The notes below the pieces were generated by a model that was not told the DNA's origin, did not search any database, and worked only from the letters and a program-made list of their open reading frames with translations. From Flavobacteriales bacterium (lineage in GTDB: Bacteria; Bacteroidota; Bacteroidia; NS11-12g; UBA955): a stretch of 11,238 nt of DNA. Positions 5,987-11,238 of this stretch are shown piece by piece. Position numbers and translations under genes: made by a program. The stretch spans positions 1-11,238 of the forward strand of contig CANHXF010000028.1 in the NCBI GenBank assembly GCA_947464515.1, given 5' to 3'. Numbering within the stretch: the stretch's first letter is position 1; every line of letters starts with the position of its first letter.

Positions 5987-8194
5987 AAAAGCATCCTTAC
6001 GCTTATTCAAATTCACAGAATCGCGATTTACACATCCTTCTGGATCTTTAACTTTTACCCAATACAAACCGCTATCGTAACCGATGATCTTTTGCGATGT
6101 GGCTCCGGTATTCCACAGATACGAAATCATTCCCGGTCCCGCATCCAAGGTTGGCGTCTCCGACAAACACAGTGATGTATCGGGCCCCAAGTCTACAATG
6201 GGATTGGGAAATAACTTCACATCAATTGAATCTTTTTCTGGGCAGTTATTGGAGTTATACAATTCAACAACAACTTTTCCCGGTGTTGTTAATCGGAATA
6301 CAGGTCCCGTAACTTCTTTGTTCCAAACGACTTTGGTGACATTAGGCAAGGTGATTGTCAATGTGGTATCGATCTTCTCACAATACCTCAAATCCTTACC
6401 CATTTTAAACTCGTTAGGGAAATTCTTAATCGTAAATGAATCTCTAGTAGAACATAGCCCAACCGTCACCTTAACCCAATACAAGCCGGGCGCTGAAATA
6501 TTTGCGGTTCTTCCCGATGCGCCATCACTCCAGACAACTGCGGTATTTCCACCCGTATTAATCTTAGAATCAAATGTCACAACAACTGAAGGACAAACTG
6601 TAGTATCCCTAACATCTACCTTCACAGGGCTATATTGAGAAACCGTCACGGAATCCAAAGATTTACATTTATTTACTGTCTCACCAATCAAATAGTATTT
6701 ACCGGTCTTCTTAACATTTGTAATTCTTGTGGTTGCACCGTTACTCCAAGTGTATTTTGCCATTCCCGGGGCTCCAAAAATATCTCTATTGATTGGATCA
6801 TTGCTACAAATGGTGGTATCACCCTGTGCATTAACGATCGCTCTGTCTATGGTGATTTTCATTGAATCCCGCCAGTAACAAATTTTAGAATACACATCCA
6901 AATAAACCCAACCCTCCAATTTTGTAACGATTGAATCTGTAGTTTGACCCGTACTCCATTTGTAGGCATCCGCCTTAATATTCGACTTCAATTTCACAGA
7001 ACCGCCTGGACAAATAATCGTGTCGGCCGGCAACTTCGGCTTCAAAGGCTCAACCACCGTAACATAAGCTACAAAACTATCCAAACACTTATTCTTGTAT
7101 GCGTAAAGTCTCACCTTAAACTTGCCAGCATGAGGAAAGGTATAGGTTGGACTCGGCAAATTAGATGTATCAGTCTTTAAACTATCTATACCAAAGTCCC
7201 AATGATACCGCTGCGCAGAAGTACTCTTATTCTGAAACTTATACTGATATCCGCAAATAAACGTTGGCACAAAATACGATGCAACAACATCAATCACACA
7301 ACTCTGTACATTGAATTGATAATCCCGTCGGGTTATGCCAATCAATTGACCTTTTCGATACTCCTTCACCAAAATACCTACAACGAATTGACCCGTTTTG
7401 GTTGGAGTTAATGTCAAATAGCCCGTCTTTGAATCAATTTGCAACGGAGGATTTCCATCAATCGGATTGGTATCAATGTAACTTCCGCTCCAAGAAATTT
7501 GAGAAAAAGGCGGCATTTGCAAATCACCATTAGAACCTTGATCTGGACGTGGCATGTTTGAAGTTCCACCTGTAAAAGGTCTAAACAATTCATAAACCAA
7601 ACTATCTCCATCTTCATCGGTCGCACTATGGTCAAATTTCAAAGGCGTATTGGTACACAAAAAGTTTGGAGGCAATTCCTTGAATACCGCTGAATTATTC
7701 TCTTTTTTATTCGATAAAGTTCTTGCATCAGGGATTAATGTCCAGTAGTTGGCACCCGTTCCACCTGGATCCACCAAATTATTTATTGAACCATTTCTAC
7801 AACAGCGCTGAAATGAAATATAATATCCTCCAGTAATGGGAGGTAACGTAAAGGTGACTTCGTACCAATATTGGTCTACACAAGCATTAGGGGCTTGAAC
7901 GATGCAATTGTAATTGGTTTTTACGACACGCTTGGGACCTTGTCTGCTGATCTGTTTTGGGTAGCCACCCAACATGTTTCTTGTTTGGCCGTTAAATACC
8001 CCAATGAATGCGGTTGCATCGGATGAAATGGCCTGCGGATTGCCGTTCTTACAATCGATATAAAGATCTAAGCGAATTCTGTACTGATTGTTACCCAAAT
8101 ACTTGTAGCCCATTTCGCCACCTACAATATGCGTGCTTTTTGCCGTACCAAACAGCAAACAAAATAGCACGAAAAAAAAGTAGCGCATTTTCAC
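5705..8194 (-). CDS. T9SS-exported adhesin-like protein with PKD and five Ig-like repeats, type B sorting domain
   Basis: This is a large secreted or cell-surface protein of 829 residues. A signal peptide is clear: a basic start, then 'FFFVLFCLLFG', with likely cleavage near residue 20 before 'THIVGGEMGYKYLG'. That N-terminal domain, with 'QRCCRNGSINNLVDPG' (129-144), recurs in Bacteroidota surface proteins. 'ATDEDGDSL' (191-199) looks like a calcium-binding cadherin-type loop. A PKD-like domain occupies about 302-381 (core 'YHWDFGIDS' at 330-338). Five Ig-like repeats fill 389-731. The C-terminus, from 'FMPNAFTPNGDGRND' (741-755) through 'LFNRWGEKI' to 'AAEGVYIFMAYW', is the gliding-motility-associated type B sorting domain of the type IX secretion system. 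The ligand is unknown. The reading frame opens with GTG at 8194; ATG two codons later (8188) may be the true start. The T9SS machinery is not in this window. Confidence 0.93.
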   Translation of the reverse strand: MKMRYFFFVLFCLLFGTAKSTHIVGGEMGYKYLGNNQYRIRLDLYIDCKNGNPQAISSDATAFIGVFNGQTRNMLGGYPKQISRQGPKRVVKTNYNCIVQAPNACVDQYWYEVTFTLPPITGGYYISFQRCCRNGSINNLVDPGGTGANYWTLIPDARTLSNKKENNSAVFKELPPNFLCTNTPLKFDHSATDEDGDSLVYELFRPFTGGTSNMPRPDQGSNGDLQMPPFSQISWSGSYIDTNPIDGNPPLQIDSKTGYLTLTPTKTGQFVVGILVKEYRKGQLIGITRRDYQFNVQSCVIDVVASYFVPTFICGYQYKFQNKSTSAQRYHWDFGIDSLKTDTSNLPSPTYTFPHAGKFKVRLYAYKNKCLDSFVAYVTVVEPLKPKLPADTIICPGGSVKLKSNIKADAYKWSTGQTTDSIVTKLEGWVYLDVYSKICYWRDSMKITIDRAIVNAQGDTTICSNDPINRDIFGAPGMAKYTWSNGATTRITNVKKTGKYYLIGETVNKCKSLDSVTVSQYSPVKVDVRDTTVCPSVVVTFDSKINTGGNTAVVWSDGASGRTANISAPGLYWVKVTVGLCSTRDSFTIKNFPNEFKMGKDLRYCEKIDTTLTITLPNVTKVVWNKEVTGPVFRLTTPGKVVVELYNSNNCPEKDSIDVKLFPNPIVDLGPDTSLCLSETPTLDAGPGMISYLWNTGATSQKIIGYDSGLYWVKVKDPEGCVNRDSVNLNKRKDAFPSIIFMPNAFTPNGDGRNDMYPMNQYMVKGSLYNVKLFNRWGEKIAEFTNPDMNWDGNINGKPAAEGVYIFMAYWIGCDNEKRSLQGNFTLLR
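6002..7030 (-). repeat. Five tandem Ig-like repeats of about 71 codons
   Basis: Within the adhesin, the first Cys of each unit falls at residues 395, 463, 534, 605 and 676, and the second at 439, 510, 581, 651 and 721. Each unit also has a core Trp (413, 483, 555, 624, 694), usually in a W-S/N-x-G-A/Q pattern, and ends with Cys-x-x-x-Asp-Ser. The period is therefore near 71 residues (213 bases). The units are diverged in sequence, so this is an old protein repeat and not a recent DNA duplication. Confidence 0.88.
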
Positions 8195-8199
8195 TTATT

Positions 8200-8207
8200 C
8201 AAAAATA
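8200..8207 (-). promoter_or_regulatory. Possible -7 box of the adhesin gene
   Basis: TATTTTTG on the minus strand fits TAnnTTTG and lies 5 bases before the GTG (8194) or 11 bases before the ATG (8188). No TTTG is found at the expected -33 distance; the nearest, at 8221-8224, leaves only 13 bases. If the box is real, the ATG at 8188 is the better start. Confidence 0.3.
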
Positions 8208-8246
8208 ACAAAAAATGAAGCAAAGAGTTGTCAGAATGACAAGTAA

Positions 8247-8273
8247 ATTTTCAATACGATACTAATTGAAAAT
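8247..8273 (-). repeat. 9-bp inverted repeat after the phosphoribosyltransferase gene
   Basis: ATTTTCAAT (8247-8255) and ATTGAAAAT (8265-8273) are perfect reverse complements around a 9-base loop. On the minus strand the hairpin begins at the last base of the phosphoribosyltransferase stop codon. The stem is AT-rich and lacks a following T-run of good length, so it may be a weak terminator, an mRNA 3'-end stabiliser or a protein-binding site ahead of the adhesin gene. Confidence 0.45.
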
Positions 8274-8770
8274 CAAATCAAATACAATTTCAGATCTCCA
8301 GGATCCTCATTGTTAAAAAATACATGCTCTTGCAATGTCGTTGCGATAGAAACACCCACAAAATTTGCCTGAATTGGATAATCTCTATGTTCGCGTTGAG
8401 CTAAAAATGCAGTGCGAATAATTTCAAAGCCATGCTCATACAAATCAACCAAAACTTGCATCGCCGTACCACCCGAGTGAATTACGTCGTCCACAATAAT
8501 AACTGGGGTTGACATAGCCACCATATTGGGCAAAATACCCTCCCATTTATAATCCTCTGAGGCGTGAACATTGCCCAATGAAATATTACAATCGGGTAAA
8601 ATACGATCCAATTCGTGGTTTAATTCAAGGGCAATCGACATCCCTCGTTCGTTAATAGCTACAAAATACAAATCTCCATGATCGGCAAAAGATTCCGCGA
8701 TTTCTAAAGCCATCCGTTGAAAAATGACACGGATTTCTTGATGATTCTTTAGTTGAGTGCGGGTTGACAT
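8273..8770 (-). CDS. PyrR-like phosphoribosyltransferase
   Basis: This type I phosphoribosyltransferase has 165 residues. The PRPP-binding loop is 'VIIVDDVIHSGGTAM' (90-104), with the paired Asp94-Asp95 and the glycine-rich turn typical of the fold. 'VAINERGMSIA' (37-47) corresponds to the phosphate loop that reads as GIxxRG in PyrR. The stretch 'HRDYPIQANFVGVSIATTLQEHV' (128-150) resembles the 'HRELPIRPDYVG...' region of PyrR, so the protein belongs near the PyrR/uracil phosphoribosyltransferase branch. In PyrR this protein binds pyr mRNA and also makes UMP from uracil; whether either happens here cannot be read from sequence, and I see no PyrR-type attenuator. It starts with ATG at 8770, 26 bases after hscB, and is probably in the rseP-hscB transcript. 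The dihydroorotase gene lies beyond the adhesin on the same strand. Confidence 0.85.
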   Translation of the reverse strand: MSTRTQLKNHQEIRVIFQRMALEIAESFADHGDLYFVAINERGMSIALELNHELDRILPDCNISLGNVHASEDYKWEGILPNMVAMSTPVIIVDDVIHSGGTAMQVLVDLYEHGFEIIRTAFLAQREHRDYPIQANFVGVSIATTLQEHVFFNNEDPGDLKLYLI

Positions 8771-8796
8771 GGAGTGGTAAAATTACATTTATGCTG

Positions 8797-9285
8797 TTAA
8801 ATCTCCTCTATTCCAAGAAAATTTTTGCGCAAACGATCCAAATATTTCGATTTTTGATACCATTCTACCAATTCATCTAAATTGGGGGATGACAAATCTT
8901 TTAATGAAGTCAATGCTTCCGTTAACTCTAATTCTGCTTGATCCAGCATCGCTTCTGCCCTCTCTCCTGCCTCCGAATCACCTGCGTGTTTTTCATCGAT
9001 TTCATCGTTCAAACCCATCATTTCAAACAAGAAATCTTTAGGCAATCTGTTTTGATTTAGGTCTACGATATCCATCGAAATAAGATATGACCTTACAACG
9101 CCGCGTGACGTGCGCAACTCCTCATAAAAACGATTAGCGAGCTCAATTACATTGATCTCTGTACTATCATCGCCTTTTAAATCGGGGTGACCTTGGCGCT
9201 GAATATCAATATACCGGACCCGAAGCTCTTTGGCATCCAAATTCAAGGATGGCGTTAGTCCAAAAAACTCGAATGCATTTTGCAT
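8797..9285 (-). CDS. hscB: Fe-S cluster assembly co-chaperone HscB (J-domain protein)
   Basis: HscB is the J-protein that brings the scaffold IscU to the Hsp70 HscA and stimulates its ATPase during iron-sulfur cluster transfer. This protein has 162 residues, close to the 171 of E. coli HscB. The N-terminal J-domain begins 'FEFFGLTPSLNLDAKELRVRY' and carries the essential His-Pro-Asp at 33-35. The C-terminal helical domain shows 'LPKDFLFEMMGLNDEIDE' (81-98) and 'KYLDRLRKNF' (147-156), both HscB-like. No N-terminal zinc Cys pair is present. The ATG at 9285 lies 1 base after the rseP stop, so translation is probably coupled to rseP. No hscA, iscU, fdx or iscS is in the window. Confidence 0.9.
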   Translation of the reverse strand: MQNAFEFFGLTPSLNLDAKELRVRYIDIQRQGHPDLKGDDSTEINVIELANRFYEELRTSRGVVRSYLISMDIVDLNQNRLPKDFLFEMMGLNDEIDEKHAGDSEAGERAEAMLDQAELELTEALTSLKDLSSPNLDELVEWYQKSKYLDRLRKNFLGIEEI

Positions 9286-9286
9286 T

Positions 9287-10687
9287 TTAAATTCCCAAAG
9301 CTCTGGCGATATCTACCCAGAAGGTAAACGCAACCAAAGAAAGTAAAATTACCATTCCAATGACTTGGCCTACGTACAAAACCTTCTCAGAAACAGGTCT
9401 TCTTGCGATGATTTCATACAATAAGAACATCACATGTCCGCCATCTAATGCAGGAATCGGAAGTATATTCATAAATGCAAGCACCAAACTGAGCATCGCA
9501 GTAAGGGTCCAAAAGTTAACCCAATCCCAAGTACCACCAAACATCTGAGCAATTCCCACAGGACCGGCCAATGATTTGGAAGCATCTGTTTTACCTGAAG
9601 CCACATTGCCCAAAGCTTTGGCATTGGCACCTATCAAACCAAAAGAACGAGAGACACCTTTGTTCACCGACTCGCCCAAACCATATTTGATGATTTTTTC
9701 ATCGTTTTCAAAACCTGAGAATTTGGGTTGGAATCCGATGGTAGCGTCCGCATTGACATCCACCGTTAACACTGTGGTTTTTCCGGTAGTGTCTTTCACT
9801 TGCATTTTTATTCTTTGACCAGCGTATTTCACTAGAGTCTCTTTGAATTCAAAAAACGATAGGACATCCTTGCCTTCTACTTTTTGAATCGCATCGCCGA
9901 CATCAAAGCCTGCTTTATAAGCGTTTCCGCCACCGGTGAGTTTCCCTACAACGAACGATAAACGAGGTGCAAAGAATGGCATGTCTGACTTCTTCGACAA
10001 CAACTCATCAAAATTTTCAGGCAAAACCAAAGTGGTATCATAATAGGAATATTGAGTCGATGCTGGCTGAGTAGAATCAGAACTAGCAACCATCATCAAC
10101 TTCGCACGTTGAATATCAACCACCTTTTTATCCGCCATCAAAAACGATGGATTGCCAAATTCGGCATCTAAATTTTCTACTTTTTGACCATTCAAAGCGA
10201 TAATTCTATCACCAGTTGCAAAGCCCATAGAACGAGCCACCGGACTGGCATAAACACCGCCCTTTTGATTGATCGACTCATTTGGTATATAGGACTCCCC
10301 CTGCGAATAGGTCAATGAAATCATCAAGAAAATCCCCAAAATCAAATTCACGGTTACACCGCCCACCATCACAATCAAACGCTGCCATGCCGGTTTACTG
10401 CGGAATTCCCAAGGCTGGGGCTCCGATTTCAATTGCTCGGTATCCAAACTCTCATCCATCATGCCGGCAATCTTCACGTAACCGCCCAATGGCAACCAAC
10501 CCATACCGTATTCTGTATCGCCGCGTTTAAAGCTGAACAACTTAAAATTCCATGCATCAAAGAACAAAAAGAACTTCTCGATGCGAATACCAAATGCTCT
10601 GGCGGCCCAATAATGACCAAATTCGTGCAAGGTAATTAGAATCGATAAAGCTAAAATAAACTGAAAGGCCGTGATTAATATCTCCAT
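9287..10687 (-). CDS. rseP: RseP-type site-2 intramembrane zinc metalloprotease
   Basis: This inner-membrane protease cleaves substrates inside the membrane; in E. coli the RseP homologue cuts the anti-sigma factor RseA and leftover signal peptides. It has 466 residues, close to the E. coli 450. The zinc site 'HEFGH' is at 21-25 in the first membrane helix, and the third zinc ligand is Asp415 in 'NILPIPALDGGH' (407-418). Membrane helices are visible at about 4-24, 103-126, 393-414 and 437-460. Two PDZ-like domains lie between: roughly 143-200 ('GFATGDRIIALNGQKV') and 243-312 ('GFDVGDAIQKVEGKDV'). Its natural substrate here is unknown, as no RseA/sigma-E pair is in view. The ATG at 10687 gives the expected N-terminal helix. 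hscB follows by 1 base. In many Bacteroidota, as I recall, dxr sits upstream of this gene; here a GNAT gene does. Confidence 0.95.
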   Translation of the reverse strand: MEILITAFQFILALSILITLHEFGHYWAARAFGIRIEKFFLFFDAWNFKLFSFKRGDTEYGMGWLPLGGYVKIAGMMDESLDTEQLKSEPQPWEFRSKPAWQRLIVMVGGVTVNLILGIFLMISLTYSQGESYIPNESINQKGGVYASPVARSMGFATGDRIIALNGQKVENLDAEFGNPSFLMADKKVVDIQRAKLMMVASSDSTQPASTQYSYYDTTLVLPENFDELLSKKSDMPFFAPRLSFVVGKLTGGGNAYKAGFDVGDAIQKVEGKDVLSFFEFKETLVKYAGQRIKMQVKDTTGKTTVLTVDVNADATIGFQPKFSGFENDEKIIKYGLGESVNKGVSRSFGLIGANAKALGNVASGKTDASKSLAGPVGIAQMFGGTWDWVNFWTLTAMLSLVLAFMNILPIPALDGGHVMFLLYEIIARRPVSEKVLYVGQVIGMVILLSLVAFTFWVDIARALGI

Positions 10688-10701
10688 GAATGTATGTTTT
10701 A

Positions 10702-10736
10702 CAAAGATAGTTTATTCTTTGTCGATGCTCACCAAA
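10702..10736 (-). promoter_or_regulatory. Probable promoter of the rseP-hscB-phosphoribosyltransferase operon
   Basis: On the minus strand TTTG (10733-10736) is followed after 23 bases by TATCTTTG (10702-10709), fitting the Bacteroidota TTTG...TAnnTTTG consensus at the long end of its spacing. The predicted leader before the ATG at 10687 is only about 10 bases. A 7-bp inverted repeat, ACAAAGA (10701-10707) and TCTTTGT (10716-10722), overlaps the -7 box and could be an operator or a weak terminator of the upstream GNAT gene. Confidence 0.45.
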
Positions 10737-10757
10737 ATCGGGGAAAACTCTATTCGC

Positions 10758-11204
10758 TTAGACGAAGGACTTTTCCATGCGATGATGCGGAATCCCCACC
10801 TCTTCAAATTGATCTCCTACAATATTATAACCGAGCGATAAATAGAAATCTAGGGCAGAATCTCGAGCATGTAGAACCATTTTTTGCTTACCCATTTCGA
10901 TGGCTTTTACTTCTGCCAAGGCAACCATACGCGCACCGACTTTATTTCTACGATATTTATTGGCAACTGCTACCTGCCTCATTTTCAAATCATTGCCAGC
11001 CTCTGTAAGTATCATACAACCCACCAACCAGTCGCCGTGATTGGCCACCAAATGTATATCACCCTTCTCCTCCGGAAATATCGCGGGATCAAATATCATT
11101 CCTAAAGGCTTTCGCAAAACCTCATGTCGCAACGCCAAGGATTGGATATATTTCACCGATCCCCATTTTATTAATTCACATTCGATATGTGGCCCATTCT
11201 CCAT
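10758..11204 (-). CDS. GNAT family N-acetyltransferase (ElaA-like)
   Basis: This is a small acetyl-CoA-dependent N-acetyltransferase with unknown acceptor. The GNAT fold is seen in 'RHEVLRKPLGM' (near residues 26-36 from the ATG at 11204), a central 'VGCMILTE' strand, 'MRQVAVANKYRRNKVGARMV' (75-94), which contains the RxxxxGA-type acetyl-CoA pyrophosphate loop, and 'HARDSALDFYLSLGY' (112-126), where GNATs place the helix with the catalytic Tyr. The ending 'FEEVGIPHHRMEK' is common in this subgroup. The reading frame is open to the right edge of the window. I prefer ATG 11204 because AAGG lies 8 bases before it and the protein then starts like its relatives. GTG at 11234, or a start beyond the edge, remains possible. 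The gene is 70 bases upstream of rseP, on the same strand. Confidence 0.86.
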   Translation of the reverse strand: MENGPHIECELIKWGSVKYIQSLALRHEVLRKPLGMIFDPAIFPEEKGDIHLVANHGDWLVGCMILTEAGNDLKMRQVAVANKYRRNKVGARMVALAEVKAIEMGKQKMVLHARDSALDFYLSLGYNIVGDQFEEVGIPHHRMEKSFV

Positions 11205-11238
11205 GATAAATGCCTTATTTATCCTGAGCTTCACCCAC

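Noticed and set aside
6084..6638. A 184-codon open frame on the plus strand opposite the adhesin gene
   Set aside because: It lies entirely antisense to a well-supported adhesin with regular Cys-paired repeats. Its translation resembles no family I know and has no start signal; it is a shadow frame.
1..11238. A defence, mobile or biosynthetic system hidden in the window
   Set aside because: Almost all the sequence is covered by recognisable housekeeping genes plus one T9SS adhesin. No gap exceeds 300 bases, and no transposase, integrase, toxin-antitoxin pair, direct-repeat array or tRNA-like structure was found.

Overview
The window looks like a chromosomal segment of a member of the Bacteroidota. 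The lineage is read from the gene families: a DUF4837 C-terminus, a TIGR02757/DUF2400 protein, a dihydroorotase of the 'DDQVHFREPG' type, and a large secreted protein ending in a type B (gliding-motility-associated) sorting domain of the type IX secretion system. Start regions are A-rich with few clear Shine-Dalgarno sites, and several starts have a TAnnTTTG -7 box close upstream. All of this fits Bacteroidota. I see no tRNA, rRNA, CRISPR array, insertion sequence, integrase or phage gene.

Layout, left part (1-4324, plus strand): the 3' end of a DUF4837 gene overlaps purN by four bases. It is followed by a PLP-dependent cystathionine gamma-synthase/lyase, a TIGR02757 protein, and trxA closed by a strong GC hairpin terminator. 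A stand-alone DUF58 gene comes last. Right part (4321-11238, minus strand, read from right to left): a GNAT acetyltransferase, the membrane protease rseP, hscB, a PyrR-like phosphoribosyltransferase, an 829-residue T9SS-exported adhesin-like protein and dihydroorotase. The two blocks converge at 4321-4324, where the stop codons of the DUF58 and dihydroorotase genes share the bases TTAA.

The genes are mostly housekeeping: purine synthesis (purN), pyrimidine synthesis (dihydroorotase) and perhaps its control or salvage (PyrR-like), sulfur amino acids, thiol redox, iron-sulfur co-chaperone and envelope proteolysis. rseP-hscB-phosphoribosyltransferase are packed with gaps of 1 and 26 bases and are probably co-transcribed. 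The accessory element is the adhesin gene, which encodes five tandem Ig-like repeats of about 71 residues, each with one conserved Cys pair.

I did not find a convincing new multi-gene system. The points most worth a second look are the regular Cys-paired repeat array, the Gln replacing a metal-site His in dihydroorotase, a dihydroorotase promoter that predicts an almost leaderless mRNA, the resemblance of one TIGR02757 segment to HhH-GPD DNA glycosylases, and an HscB without visible Isc partners.
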